Notes: a model not told the origin generated them from the letters alone. Shown: positions 1 to 9,795, numbered from the stretch's first letter. The stretch is 45,298 nt of DNA from Clostridia bacterium (GCA_029060025.1 JAIDUV010000033.1:1-45298); one strand, 5' to 3'. A program made the numbers and translations.

Positions 1-20
1 ATATAATTTTTGAGTGAAAA

Positions 21-39
21 GTCAATAATTTTTATTGAC
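21..39. repeat. Palindrome overlapping the secD promoter
   Basis: Perfect inverted repeat GTCAATAA-TTT-TTATTGAC. The right arm supplies most of the -35 box (35-40) of the secD promoter, so the position suits a repressor operator. It could also be the end of a hairpin belonging to an upstream gene outside the window. No regulator is identified. Confidence 0.45.
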
Positions 40-63
40 TTATTATTATTATATATATATAAT
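35..63 (+). promoter_or_regulatory. Promoter for secD-secF
   Basis: -35 TTGACT (35-40), 17-base spacer, -10 TATAAT (58-63). The box pair is close to the vegetative sigma consensus and lies about 33 bases before the secD start codon. Confidence 0.7.
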
Positions 64-96
64 AGAATAGACTAATGTTTTAGGGAGGCACCGTAA

Positions 97-1536
97 GTGA
101 AAAAGTGGCAGTCAATTGTGATATTGACAGTCTTGGCTATACTTATAGTACTTGGCTCAGTCTTTGGATTTTTGTCTTTGGACAACGGAGAGTTGGGTAT
201 TACTAATTATAACGCCTTTATCAAAAATATAAGTTTGGGTCTTGACCTCAGCGGCGGCGTATACGCAGTGTATGAAGTCGATGAGTCCAATCTTACTGAC
301 GAACAAAAAAATAATCTCGATACTTTGATTGAAGGTACGAGAGCAAGTCTTGAGTCTTTGCTTTTTGGCAAAGGTTATTCAGAGGCTCAAGTAACAGTGT
401 CAAACGGAAGAATCCGCGTAGAGATTCCTGACGAAGACGATCCGGAGAGAATTTTCGATTTGATCGGACGTCCCTCCAGTTTTGAATTCAAAGAGTACGT
501 AGACGGCGCAGAGGGTGACCTTTCACTCGACAATGCAAGCGGAAAAGTAAAACTTGAAGAGAAGTTTACCGGTACTGACATTGCAAGCGCAGGCGTGACC
601 TATGAGCAAGAGACAGGCTATTATTCGGTAGCGCTCAGTTTTACCGAAGAGGGTACAAAGAAGTTTTCCACTGCTACATCGGCTTTGTCGGGTTCTAAAA
701 TGTCTATATGGATAAACGACGAATTTGTAATCGCGCCTACGGTCAACGAAGCAATATCTACCGGTAACGCATCTATAAGCGGCAATTACACTTATGACCA
801 AGCGTACGACTTGGCGGTAAGAATTCAATCGGGTTCTTTCCCGCTCGTACTTAAGATGTCGGAGAGCAATACTTTGACGGCTACTCTCGGAAGTTCGGCT
901 ATAAAGGCAGGTCTTATCTCCGGTATAGTAGGTCTCGTGCTTATCTTCTTGTACATCATCGTTATGTACAGACTTATGGGCGTTGCGGCAAGCCTGTCTT
1001 TGTGGTACTATTCGTTGACGTACCTCTTCTTCCTGGCAATCTTCCCTTGGGTGCAACTTACGTTGTCAGGTATCGCGGGCGTATTGCTTTCGATAGGTAT
1101 GGCGGTAGACGCAAACGTAATTATCTTTGAGCGTATCAAAGAAGAGTATAAAAACGGCAAGACGATGCGCACGGCTTTCAATACAGGATTTAGGCGCTCG
1201 CTTGGCGCAATCATAGACGGTAACGTGACGACTATAATAGGCGCTGTCGTACTTATAATTTTCGGTGCGTCGACAATCAAGAGTTTTGGTATAACTCTTT
1301 TGATAGGTATAATTCTTTCTCTGTTGGCATCATTGCTTTTGACAAGATTGATACTCAAATGTATTACGGTATTCAATTCTGATGAATCCAAGGCGGGACT
1401 TTTCGCTTTGAATAGACCGGAGATAGTTGACAAGGGTGACGACAGTGAAGTGCAAGACGAAGAAGAACAAGAGCAGGAAAAAGAGTCTTCTCTTATCGTA
1501 AACAAAAAAGCAAAGAAAGGAGGAGCGAGACGATGA
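97..1536 (+). CDS. secD: Protein translocase subunit SecD
   Basis: SecD works with SecF in the membrane beside SecYEG and uses the proton or sodium gradient to complete export of preproteins. The 479-residue protein has an N-terminal membrane segment (about 7-27), the signature LGLDLSGG (47-54), a periplasmic-type P1 region, and the C-terminal five-helix RND-like block, including the conserved stretch around GMAVDANVIIFERI. It is shorter than the E. coli protein (615), as is usual for Gram-positive SecD. It ends in a Glu/Lys-rich cytoplasmic tail. The start is GTG at 97, preceded by AGGGAGG (82-88). The stop codon overlaps the secF start (ATGA), so the two are translationally coupled. No yajC is seen in the 96 bases upstream. 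Confidence 0.96.
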   Translation: MKKWQSIVILTVLAILIVLGSVFGFLSLDNGELGITNYNAFIKNISLGLDLSGGVYAVYEVDESNLTDEQKNNLDTLIEGTRASLESLLFGKGYSEAQVTVSNGRIRVEIPDEDDPERIFDLIGRPSSFEFKEYVDGAEGDLSLDNASGKVKLEEKFTGTDIASAGVTYEQETGYYSVALSFTEEGTKKFSTATSALSGSKMSIWINDEFVIAPTVNEAISTGNASISGNYTYDQAYDLAVRIQSGSFPLVLKMSESNTLTATLGSSAIKAGLISGIVGLVLIFLYIIVMYRLMGVAASLSLWYYSLTYLFFLAIFPWVQLTLSGIAGVLLSIGMAVDANVIIFERIKEEYKNGKTMRTAFNTGFRRSLGAIIDGNVTTIIGAVVLIIFGASTIKSFGITLLIGIILSLLASLLLTRLILKCITVFNSDESKAGLFALNRPEIVDKGDDSEVQDEEEQEQEKESSLIVNKKAKKGGARR

Positions 1537-2660
1537 AAAAATTGCAAAATGCAAAGATTGTTGAAAAACATTGGTTGTGGGCAATCGCTCCTGTAATAAT
1601 CTTTTTGGTAGCAGTGATAGTATTTACTTCATTTGCAGTTATCAACAAAGATATATCTAAGGGTATGAATATCGGTATCGACTTTGCCGGTGGTTCTATT
1701 CTTACTGTAGAACTTGGCTCCGACGTGCTCAACAACTCTGAAGAGTATGACAAACACTATCAAAAAATCGAGAGCATACTGACAAGTGACGAAATTGCCA
1801 AACAAATAGTCGAATATGCAAAAGAGAATTTCGGTATTGAAATAAGCGAAAGCGCAGCGGTTGCTTCAATAAGTTATGTGCAGACGTCGGGCAGCGGCAG
1901 TGAAATGGCTTTAGTGATTAAGTATGACAATATATCTTCCACTTTCGATACTAAGAACAATGATTTGACGACCAAGAGAAACGAACTTTTGGAAAATCAA
2001 ATCAAAGAGTATTATGCTACAGAATATCAAGACGAGTCTATTACGATAAGCACTTCGTATATCGGCGCGACGGCTTCGGCTTCGCTTATCAATACGGCGT
2101 TGATAGCAGTTTGCGTATCTTTGGTTCTTATCCTTGTATATATAATGATAAGATTTGAGATATGGAGCGGTATTGCTGCAATTATCGGACTTATCCACGA
2201 CGTGGCAATGATGGTATTTTTGGTTATTATATTCAGAATACAAATCAACAGCGCGTTCATAGCCGCTCTTATCACCATTGTATCTTACTCGATCAACAAT
2301 ACGATCGTCGTATTTGACAGAGTGAGAGAGAATAGAAAGAAGTTTGGCGGCAACGTCAAGGGCGGTGTTATTGACAACAATAAGATGGTCAACGAATCGA
2401 TTATTCAGACGCTTACGCGTTCTATCAATTCGACTATCACAACTATGGTAGCGATCACTTTGTTTGCAATCATAGGTACGGCGTCAGTGAGAGAATTTGC
2501 ATTGCCGGTTATATTCGGTTTGATTGCAGGTTTCTATTCGTCGCTCGTAATTGCTCCGTCTCTTTACTGCTTGATGAAAAATGCAGCGGACAAACATAAA
2601 ATTGCAAAGCGTGACGGTTTAAGAAAAGACAAGCCGAAATACGCAGGCGCTAAAAACTAA
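1533..2660 (+). CDS. secF: Protein translocase subunit SecF
   Basis: Partner of SecD in the SecDF export accessory complex. The 375-residue protein has an N-terminal membrane segment (about 14-36), the SecF signature GIDFAGG near residue 50, a soluble P1 loop and five C-terminal membrane helices containing IVSYSINNTIVVFDRVREN, the typical SecF counterpart of the SecD helix-4 motif. The start overlaps the secD stop by four bases and has a strong AAAGGAGG site inside the end of secD. A terminator follows directly, closing the two-gene operon. The lysine-rich C-terminal tail is ordinary for the family. Confidence 0.96.
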   Translation: MKKLQNAKIVEKHWLWAIAPVIIFLVAVIVFTSFAVINKDISKGMNIGIDFAGGSILTVELGSDVLNNSEEYDKHYQKIESILTSDEIAKQIVEYAKENFGIEISESAAVASISYVQTSGSGSEMALVIKYDNISSTFDTKNNDLTTKRNELLENQIKEYYATEYQDESITISTSYIGATASASLINTALIAVCVSLVLILVYIMIRFEIWSGIAAIIGLIHDVAMMVFLVIIFRIQINSAFIAALITIVSYSINNTIVVFDRVRENRKKFGGNVKGGVIDNNKMVNESIIQTLTRSINSTITTMVAITLFAIIGTASVREFALPVIFGLIAGFYSSLVIAPSLYCLMKNAADKHKIAKRDGLRKDKPKYAGAKN

Positions 2661-2669
2661 AAGACATTG

Positions 2670-2700
2670 AGAGCGTACTTTTAGTACGCTCTTATTTTAT
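2670..2700 (+). terminator. Terminator after secF
   Basis: Ten-pair stem AGAGCGTACT / AGTACGCTCT with a TTT loop (2670-2692), followed by TTATTTTATT. Confidence 0.8.
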
Positions 2701-2727
2701 TGTGATATTATACAATATAGAGAATGA

Positions 2728-5022
2728 GTGAGTATGGAGCAAAGTGAAGTTATAGAACTTGCAAAAGAGTTTTCCGTCGATAAAAAGATTGTGGAAATTC
2801 TCATTGCAAGAGGCTACGACAGCAAAGATAAATTATATAAGTTTTTATATCCAAGCCTTGACAATTTGACTGATATACATAGATACGTAGGTTATGACGA
2901 AGTGATTGAACGTATCAGATATGCTATAGACAATCAAGAAAGCATATTGATTTATGGAGATTATGATTGCGACGGCGTATGCGGCGTGAGCATTTTGTAT
3001 AATTATTTTAAGTCTATCGGTGTCAACGCGCATTGTTTTTTGCCAAACAGACACACTGACGGCTACGGACTTTCAATAGAGACTTTAGAACGGCTTGCCG
3101 AAGAATATTTAAGTGATTTGCTTATCACTGTTGATTGCGGTATTACAGGTATAGAAGAGGTAGAATATGCCAGAGAAGTGCTTGGATTTGACGTAATCGT
3201 CACCGATCACCACGAACTTGGAGATGCATTGCCTGATTGTCTGATTTTTAATCCTAAAATGTCTGGAGAAGATTGCTTTAGAGAATTATGCGGAGCGGGC
3301 GTTGCGTTGAGAATAGTAGAGGGACTGGGGGGGAAGTCCGAGAGGGATAAGTACCTTGATATAGCGGCAATTGCGACCGTGGCAGACGTAGTACCCCTTG
3401 TCGGTGACAACAGAGTCATTGCGCAAGCGGGACTTAAAAATATCAATTCGCTCAACGTAAGACGTGGTATCAAGAAGTTGGTTTCGACTTGCGTGGACGG
3501 AGAAGTCAACTCTTATGATATTGGGTTTAAGATTGCGCCAAGGATAAATTCTCTCGGCAGATTGAGTGACGCAAACGCCGTACTTGATTTGTTCTGCTGC
3601 GACGACAATTTTTTGCTTGACAGTATTGTCAAACAACTCAATGAATCAAACGCAAAGCGAATGGAACTTACCAATGACCTTGCTGACGCGTGTTTTGATA
3701 TGCTCAAAGATTACGATTTTGAGAATAAGCCTGCAATAGTGCTTTACAATGCCTATTGGGATGACGGTATCTTAGGTATTGTGGCTTCAAGAATAGCCGA
3801 GACCTTTAAAAGACCTACCGTATTGCTGACAAAGAGCGGAGATATATACAAAGGCAGTGGCAGAAGCGTAAAGGGCGTAGATATACGAAAATACGTGGCT
3901 ATGTGCGAAGAGTTGCTAATTAAATTCGGCGGGCATACAATGGCGTGCGGAATGTCTTTGGACGGTAAAAATTTGCAGGCTTTTGCCGATAAACTCAACG
4001 AGTGTATTGCAAAAGACTTTGATATCAGTTACTTTATACCCAAGGTTAGATTTGACGTGGATATGGCTGACGTAGACAGTCCGCTGGATATGGCGAGAGG
4101 ACTGAAGATGCTTGAACCTTTTGGAGAAGGCAATCCGGGCGTCAAATTTAAAGAGGTTGTTGCAGACAAAGAATTTATGCAAATGGGTAATACTTCTCAC
4201 GTCGTAAGCAAAAAACCAGATAAAGAATTGGTGATATTCGGAGGTTTGAAATACAAGCAGTTGCTTGCGAGCGCTACGCCAAAAGAGTTGTATTATACGT
4301 TGACGATAGCAAATTACAAGAACAGAGTTTTCGCGCAAGGCAAAGTCAATACAATATTATGCGACAATGTACAAGAGCAAGGAGACTTTGGAGCATATAT
4401 AATGACAGGACTTGCAATTGGCGGAGGTGAGATCGATACCGTCAATTATGACGAAGCGCTTAGATTAGGCGGTAAGTTTTCTACCTGTTATATTGCCTAT
4501 GATATCCAGACATATCAAGATTTCTTGACTAAATATAATGAAGAGTTTGGATATATACTTACGCAAAATAGAGTCAGCGGAAATTTGACGCCTGTCACAA
4601 AATTGATATTCTGTCCGACGTCATTGAAAGAACTTGCTTATTATAAAAATATAGTATTATTAGATAAGCCTTTAGATAGCGGAATATTTAAAAAGTCTCT
4701 TGGCAAGACCTGTAAATTATATCAACTTGACAACGAACGGATATTGAGTAAAGTCAAAGAGTTTTTGCCGTCATATCAACGTTTGGGTGAGATATTCTTG
4801 GCTATTAAAAGACTTCTTTGTGAAAAGGAAATCTATGGAATGTCAGAACTTTATAGCGCGTTGAGTAAGTATATACTTGCCGAATATGACGAAGTCGTGC
4901 TGTCGGCTGTGGTGTTGGCAGAATTGGGAATACTCACCGTAAGCGGGAAGTTTGCAATAGACGCTGCTGTCAAGAGAAAACTTGCGGATAGCGAGTTGTA
5001 TCGCAAAATAGAGGAAGCGTAA
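2728..5022 (+). CDS. recJ: Single-stranded-DNA exonuclease RecJ
   Basis: RecJ degrades single-stranded DNA 5'-3' in recombination and mismatch or base-excision repair. The 764-residue protein has all DHH-family motifs: YGDYDCDG (76-83), TVDCGITG, TDHH (159-162), GAGVALR, a PRINSLGRL segment, and the DHHA1 motif FGGHTMACG (about 400-408). These are followed by the OB-type domain and a Firmicutes-type C-terminal extension, so the length resembles B. subtilis RecJ (about 786). Metal ligands of the DHH core appear intact. The start is taken as GTG 2728; an ATG two codons downstream (2734) is equally possible because the Shine-Dalgarno site (AGAG near 2719) is weak. In many Clostridia an apt gene lies between recJ and rel; here there is none. 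Confidence 0.95.
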   Translation: MSMEQSEVIELAKEFSVDKKIVEILIARGYDSKDKLYKFLYPSLDNLTDIHRYVGYDEVIERIRYAIDNQESILIYGDYDCDGVCGVSILYNYFKSIGVNAHCFLPNRHTDGYGLSIETLERLAEEYLSDLLITVDCGITGIEEVEYAREVLGFDVIVTDHHELGDALPDCLIFNPKMSGEDCFRELCGAGVALRIVEGLGGKSERDKYLDIAAIATVADVVPLVGDNRVIAQAGLKNINSLNVRRGIKKLVSTCVDGEVNSYDIGFKIAPRINSLGRLSDANAVLDLFCCDDNFLLDSIVKQLNESNAKRMELTNDLADACFDMLKDYDFENKPAIVLYNAYWDDGILGIVASRIAETFKRPTVLLTKSGDIYKGSGRSVKGVDIRKYVAMCEELLIKFGGHTMACGMSLDGKNLQAFADKLNECIAKDFDISYFIPKVRFDVDMADVDSPLDMARGLKMLEPFGEGNPGVKFKEVVADKEFMQMGNTSHVVSKKPDKELVIFGGLKYKQLLASATPKELYYTLTIANYKNRVFAQGKVNTILCDNVQEQGDFGAYIMTGLAIGGGEIDTVNYDEALRLGGKFSTCYIAYDIQTYQDFLTKYNEEFGYILTQNRVSGNLTPVTKLIFCPTSLKELAYYKNIVLLDKPLDSGIFKKSLGKTCKLYQLDNERILSKVKEFLPSYQRLGEIFLAIKRLLCEKEIYGMSELYSALSKYILAEYDEVVLSAVVLAELGILTVSGKFAIDAAVKRKLADSELYRKIEEA

Positions 5023-5077
5023 CGAACGTTTCTTTTAAGTATCTTCGTGATTTTTACGGTGGCAGTCGAGCAGCATA

Positions 5078-5106
5078 TTGACATAAAAAATCGTGTCATA
5101 TATAAT
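5078..5106 (+). promoter_or_regulatory. Consensus promoter for rel-dtd-MBL operon
   Basis: TTGACA (5078-5083), 17-base spacer, TATAAT (5101-5106): both hexamers match the vegetative consensus exactly. It sits about 31 bases upstream of the rel start, in the 115-base recJ-rel gap, which otherwise holds no gene. Confidence 0.85.
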
Positions 5107-5137
5107 ATAGATATAAAAAAGTTTTCAGAGGACGCAA

Positions 5138-7315
5138 GTGGAAGAACGAAAAATAAAATTCATCAACAAAGTTCAAGAAAATTATAACGAATCACATTCG
5201 GAGAAAATAATCAAGGCGTATTATTTTGCTAAGACTGCACATTCCGGTCAAAAAAGACAGTCTGGAGAAGAATACTTCATTCATCCTAACGCTGTGGCGG
5301 AAATTCTCATTGATTTAGGACTGGATTGCGATACGATAGTTGCTGCGCTCTTGCACGACGTAATAGAAGACACAGAGTATACGGCTGATGATATAAGCCA
5401 GATGTTTGGTCCTGTGGTATTGTCGTTGGTACAGGGCGTGACAAAGTTGGGAAAACTCAACTTTAAGTCAAAACTTGAGGAGCAAGCGGAAAACTTGCGC
5501 CGTATGTTTATGGCAATGAGCAACGATATTAGGGTTATTATTATCAAACTTGCCGACAGATTGCACAATATGCGTACTTTGTCTTTCAAGGACGAAGAGG
5601 GGCAAAAGAGAATTGCGCAAGAGACTTTGGATATTTATGCTCCTATTGCAGCGCGTCTTGGTATTTCCAGCGTAAAAGGCGAACTTGAAGACTTGTGTTT
5701 GAGATATTTATATCCGGATAGTTATTATTTTATTGCCGAAAAGGTTGCGCAAACCAAGTTGGAAAGGCAAGAACTCGTAGACAATATATCGGGAGAGTTG
5801 CACGAGATGCTTGACGAACTCGGGATAAGAGGCGACGTAAACGGCAGACCCAAGCATTTCTACAGTATCTATAGAAAACTCAACAAGGGAAAGCCCTTTG
5901 AGCAGATCTACGATTTGATTGCATTGCGCGTTATTGTCGACAATGTCAAAGACTGTTATGCCGTGCTTGGAGCAATACATACGAAGTGGAAGCCTCTTCC
6001 GGGTAGATTTAAAGATTATATATCCGTGCCTAAGGCAAATCTTTATCAATCTTTGCATACCACCGTGCTTACGGCTTACGGCGCGCCTTTTGAGATACAA
6101 ATTCGTACAGTTGAGATGCACAAGATTGCCGAGTACGGTATTGCGGCGCATTGGAAGTATAAGCAAGGTAATAATATCGACACCACGAAGATTGAAGACG
6201 ACAAACTTGCTTGGATTCGCAACGTGATGCAACTTCAGGACGAAGCAAGTGATTCTCAAGAATATCTTGATATGCTCAAAGTCGATCTATATTCCGACCA
6301 AGTATTCGTATTTACGCCAAAAGGTGACGTATTTAATTTGCCCAACGGTTCGACAGGCGTTGATTTTGCGTATGCAATACACAGCAAAGTAGGCGAAAAG
6401 TGTACCGGTATCAAAGTAAATTCTCGAATTATGCCGGTGAGTACCAAACTCAACAACGGTGATGTCGTTGAAGTAATCACTTCAAATACTTCAAAAGGTC
6501 CGTCTAGAGATTGGCTGAAGTTTGTCATTACGCCAAGCGCAAAGAGCAAGATTCGATCATTCTTTAAGAAAGAAATGAGAGAAGAAAATGAAAAGCGCGG
6601 GCGAGAAATCTTGGAAAAAGAGGCAAAACATAGAGGTTATGCGCTCAATGATTTGCTTGCTACGGAGAGTTGGAATAAGTTTATTCATCAAAAATACGGA
6701 TTGAATACTCAAGAAGAAGTGCTTGCTCTTGTTGGTTATGGCGAACTTACTTCTTTGCAGGTAATAAATAAGTTGGTCGAACTCTATAAGGCAGAGCATA
6801 TTCACGAAAGTGCGACTTTGGAGCAAATGACCAAGAAGACCGCAACTCGCAAGCAAAACGGCGGCGTCGTGATCAAGGGCGAACACGGCTTAAAGTATAG
6901 ATTTTCGCAGTGTTGCTCTCCGCTTCCGGGTGACGAGATTTTGGGATATATATCTCGCAATGGCGGAGTGGTAATTCACAGGACTGACTGTCCCAACTGC
7001 AAGAGTTTTGAGCCGGAAAGAATTATTGAAGCGCAGTGGTCAATATCAGAAGACGAAAAATTTATTGCTCATCTAGTCATATCGGCATTTGACAGAACAG
7101 GTCTTGTCATTGAGATTGCCACGCTTATCACCAATATGAAAGTGGCTATGACGAGTATATCGGCAAAATCGGAAAAGAACAATCTTGCAACGATAAAGGT
7201 ATCTGTAGAAGTAAAGAATACTAATATGCTCAATATACTTATGAATAAGATCGTGCAATCAATCAAAGGCATCAGAGAGATAAAGAGGGCGTCAAAAAGC
7301 GTAAAAAATCAATGA
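5138..7315 (+). CDS. relA: Bifunctional (p)ppGpp synthetase/hydrolase Rel
   Basis: Makes and degrades (p)ppGpp in the stringent response. The 725-residue protein has the full long-RSH layout: an HD hydrolase domain with LLHDVIEDT (about 70-78), a synthetase domain with RPKHFYSIYRK and GRFKDYI (RFKD near 290, the charge pattern of bifunctional enzymes rather than the EXDD of monofunctional RelA), a TGS domain starting near 388 (FVFTPKGDVFNLP), a helical/zinc-finger region with CC and CPNC cysteines, and a C-terminal ACT domain (about 645-720). The HD motif is intact, so hydrolase activity is expected. The start is GTG 5138 with AGAGGA upstream; an exact consensus promoter precedes it. The stop overlaps the dtd start (ATGA). 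Confidence 0.97.
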   Translation: MEERKIKFINKVQENYNESHSEKIIKAYYFAKTAHSGQKRQSGEEYFIHPNAVAEILIDLGLDCDTIVAALLHDVIEDTEYTADDISQMFGPVVLSLVQGVTKLGKLNFKSKLEEQAENLRRMFMAMSNDIRVIIIKLADRLHNMRTLSFKDEEGQKRIAQETLDIYAPIAARLGISSVKGELEDLCLRYLYPDSYYFIAEKVAQTKLERQELVDNISGELHEMLDELGIRGDVNGRPKHFYSIYRKLNKGKPFEQIYDLIALRVIVDNVKDCYAVLGAIHTKWKPLPGRFKDYISVPKANLYQSLHTTVLTAYGAPFEIQIRTVEMHKIAEYGIAAHWKYKQGNNIDTTKIEDDKLAWIRNVMQLQDEASDSQEYLDMLKVDLYSDQVFVFTPKGDVFNLPNGSTGVDFAYAIHSKVGEKCTGIKVNSRIMPVSTKLNNGDVVEVITSNTSKGPSRDWLKFVITPSAKSKIRSFFKKEMREENEKRGREILEKEAKHRGYALNDLLATESWNKFIHQKYGLNTQEEVLALVGYGELTSLQVINKLVELYKAEHIHESATLEQMTKKTATRKQNGGVVIKGEHGLKYRFSQCCSPLPGDEILGYISRNGGVVIHRTDCPNCKSFEPERIIEAQWSISEDEKFIAHLVISAFDRTGLVIEIATLITNMKVAMTSISAKSEKNNLATIKVSVEVKNTNMLNILMNKIVQSIKGIREIKRASKSVKNQ

Positions 7316-7749
7316 GAATAATTGTACAACGAGTCAATCACGCAAGATTAACGGTAAACGAAGAGGAAATATCCAAGATCGGAGAGGGCTATCTCGTACT
7401 TGTAGGATATACCGAGGGAGATACGCAGGAAGTATGCAAGTATCTTGTCGATAGAGTTATCGGTATGAGAATTTTTAAAGACGAAAATAACAAACTCAAC
7501 AAGACTTTGCTCGACGTAGGCGGAGAAGTGATGGTAGTGTCCAACTTTACCCTGTATGGCAATGCTTTTAGCGGTCGACGCCCCGATTTTTCCAAGTCGG
7601 CAAAGTTTGACGTGGCAAAACCGCTATATGATTTTACAGTAGAAGAGTTCAGAAAACGTTTGGGGAGGGTTGCCACAGGCGTATTCGGTGAGCATATGCA
7701 TATTGATATGTCCAATGACGGACCTATTACAATGATTTTGGAGAAGTAA
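7312..7749 (+). CDS. dtd: D-aminoacyl-tRNA deacylase
   Basis: Removes D-amino acids mischarged on tRNA. At 145 residues it has the normal DTD length. It carries the N-terminal MRIIVQRV strand, a variant of the SQFTLY motif (here SNFTLYG, near residue 79), and the C-terminal NDGPIT motif with the Gly-cisPro dipeptide that gives the active site its chirality check. The Q-to-N change in SQFTLY is the only unusual motif residue. It is coupled to rel by an ATGA overlap, a common rel-dtd pairing, and is followed by the MBL hydrolase after 6 bases. Confidence 0.96.
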   Translation: MRIIVQRVNHARLTVNEEEISKIGEGYLVLVGYTEGDTQEVCKYLVDRVIGMRIFKDENNKLNKTLLDVGGEVMVVSNFTLYGNAFSGRRPDFSKSAKFDVAKPLYDFTVEEFRKRLGRVATGVFGEHMHIDMSNDGPITMILEK

Positions 7750-7755
7750 AGAGCA

Positions 7756-8355
7756 ATGAAGATAACAACTTTTGTTTTGGGATTGCTTAGCAATAATACT
7801 TATTTAGTGGAAAATCAAGAGGAAAAAACTTGCTTTATAGTCGATCCGTCGACAGAGAGCAGTAAAGTCACGGACTATATAGACGGCAATAATCTTAGAC
7901 TTGAGGGAATACTTCTTACTCACGGACACTTCGATCATATTGGGGGAGCGGCCCATCTTAAAGAAAAATACGGCGCAAAAGTTTATATGCACAAAATGGA
8001 TATCGACTTTATTGACAATCCGCTTGATTTTGGTAGAAGATATAAGAGATTTGATGTTGATATAATTGTGGAAGACGGTGACAATATTGCGCTTTGCGGT
8101 CAAAATATCAAAGTTTTACATACGCCGGGACACTCTCAAGGAGGAGTGTGTTATATCTGCGACGACGTGATTTTTTGCGGAGATACCTTATTTAGAGAGG
8201 GCTACGGCAGATATGATTTGAGAGGGGGAGATTTTGTTACTTTGTGTAATTCAATCAAAAAGATTTTTGAAATACAAGGAGATTACGTCTTGCTATGCGG
8301 ACACGGACCAAGCACTACGCTTGATTACGAAAGAGCGCATAATGAGATATTTTGA
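7756..8355 (+). CDS. Metallo-beta-lactamase-fold hydrolase, glyoxalase II-like
   Basis: Cytosolic MBL-fold hydrolase of the YqgX/glyoxalase II-like group. The 199-residue protein has the zinc motif THGHFDH (H56, H58, D60, H61), TPGHSQGG, the bridging-Asp segment GDTLF, and a C-terminal CGHGP with the last His ligand. It lacks the extra C-terminal substrate domain of classical glyoxalase II, so the substrate is unknown; small thioesters are a family-based guess. It is the third gene of the rel-dtd-MBL-hemZ string typical of Clostridia, 6 bases after dtd. Confidence 0.88.
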   Translation: MKITTFVLGLLSNNTYLVENQEEKTCFIVDPSTESSKVTDYIDGNNLRLEGILLTHGHFDHIGGAAHLKEKYGAKVYMHKMDIDFIDNPLDFGRRYKRFDVDIIVEDGDNIALCGQNIKVLHTPGHSQGGVCYICDDVIFCGDTLFREGYGRYDLRGGDFVTLCNSIKKIFEIQGDYVLLCGHGPSTTLDYERAHNEIF

Positions 8356-8364
8356 TATACAATA

Positions 8365-9795
8365 ATGACGATAAAATTTTTATGCAACAGGCAAGAATTT
8401 GACAATGATTATAAGGATATTTTGCGGGCTTTTTATCCGCATATTTCTCTTGACGACGATGGAGAGACTTTATTGCTTGAATTGTGTGAAATAGAAGAAA
8501 ATATATTTGATTGTTTGATAAAGTTTAATAATTCAGAAGTTTTAAGAAAATTTACTCTTGATAAGGCTTTTCTTGCTGATAAAAATAGCGAGTATTGTGA
8601 GATAAAGCGCAATGCACAAATAAAAAGACACAGTAAGGTTGCGCTATACGAATTTTTGGTTGAATTGACAAAGTGTGAGTTGCCTTACGGATCATTGACC
8701 GGTATTCGTCCTACTAAACTCTATCACGAGACTCTTGAGAAAGGGCTTGACGCTGAAGATTATTTTTTGAATACGCTCAAGGTGTCGCAAGGCAAAGTAA
8801 ACTTAATCAAGCACATCTGCGACAATCAAAAGGGGTATTATTACGTCAAAGATAACGAAGTCGACGTATTTGTCAATATCCCTATATGCGTATCTAGGTG
8901 CAGTTACTGTTCTTTTATTTCGGCGGAGTTGAAGAGGATAAAACAATTCGTCACGCCGTATTGCGATATTCTTATAGACGAACTTAAGTGTACTAAAAAA
9001 ATTATAGACAAAATGGGATTGAAAGTATCGTCAGTTTATATCGGAGGAGGCACGCCGACGTCACTTGACGATACCAATTTTGAAAGAATAATAAGAGAGA
9101 GTAAGTTTAATTGCGACGAATATACCGTGGAAGCAGGGCGTCCCGACACTATTACAAAGGCTAAATTAGATATAATGAGTAGGTATGGCGTCACAAGAAT
9201 ATCCGTCAATCCGCAGACTTTTAATCAAAAGACGCTTGATTTGATAGGCAGAAGCCACACGATAGAGGAGATTTACGACGTCTATAATATGGCAAGGGGC
9301 TATGATTTTGATATAAATATGGATTTGATAGCAATGTTGCCGCAGGAGAGCGAGGAAGATTTTCGCCATTCGGTAGATTGCGCTATTGCGCTCGCTCCTG
9401 AAAATATCACGGTGCATACTCTTGCATTAAAGAAAGGGTCTGCGCTAAAAGTCGGCGGATATGACAATTCTTCGTTTGATTTAGCAAATTCTATGGTGAA
9501 TTATGCGCAAAAGGCTCTTGAAAAGAGCGGTTATTTGCCTTATTATATGTATAAGCAAAAGTATATGAGCGGTAATTTGGAAAATGTGGGTTATTGCAAA
9601 AAAGGCAAGGCTTGTATATACAATGTCCATATTATGGAGGAAGTATCAAGTATTATTGCCAACGGCGCAGGGGGAATATCAAAAAGGATTTTCGACGGTG
9701 ACAGATTGGAGCGTCTTGCAAATCCTAAAGGAATTGACGTATATTTGCAAAGACGAGATAAAATGCTGGAGGATAAAGAAAAGTTTTTTTCTTGA
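8365..9795 (+). CDS. hemZ: Radical SAM protein HemZ (coproporphyrinogen dehydrogenase family)
   Basis: The 476-residue protein matches the HemZ family: an N-terminal domain with GIRPTKL, then a radical SAM core with the 4Fe-4S motif C175-x3-C179-x2-C182 (CVSRCSYC) and YIGGGTPTSL, and the C-terminal stretch NVGYCKKGKACIYN typical of HemZ. The name implies oxygen-independent oxidation of coproporphyrinogen III, but no other heme gene is in the window, and related HemW-like proteins do other jobs, so the reaction is uncertain. It lies 9 bases after the MBL gene with no clear Shine-Dalgarno site (ATG 8365). In other Clostridia hisS-aspS often follows; here rpsO follows. Confidence 0.88.
   Translation: MTIKFLCNRQEFDNDYKDILRAFYPHISLDDDGETLLLELCEIEENIFDCLIKFNNSEVLRKFTLDKAFLADKNSEYCEIKRNAQIKRHSKVALYEFLVELTKCELPYGSLTGIRPTKLYHETLEKGLDAEDYFLNTLKVSQGKVNLIKHICDNQKGYYYVKDNEVDVFVNIPICVSRCSYCSFISAELKRIKQFVTPYCDILIDELKCTKKIIDKMGLKVSSVYIGGGTPTSLDDTNFERIIRESKFNCDEYTVEAGRPDTITKAKLDIMSRYGVTRISVNPQTFNQKTLDLIGRSHTIEEIYDVYNMARGYDFDINMDLIAMLPQESEEDFRHSVDCAIALAPENITVHTLALKKGSALKVGGYDNSSFDLANSMVNYAQKALEKSGYLPYYMYKQKYMSGNLENVGYCKKGKACIYNVHIMEEVSSIIANGAGGISKRIFDGDRLERLANPKGIDVYLQRRDKMLEDKEKFFS

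Noticed and set aside
5023..5137. A missing apt gene or small RNA between recJ and rel
   Set aside because: The 115-base gap has an exact consensus promoter but no frame or fold supporting a gene. The absence of apt relative to other Clostridia is noted in the recJ entry but proves little, because it may be elsewhere.
6349..6355. Spo0A-box matches (TTCGACA here; TGTCGAA at 32403-32409)
   Set aside because: Both lie inside conserved coding sequence, away from promoters, and are expected by chance in 45 kb. None is in the intergenic region next to the Spo0A-domain gene.
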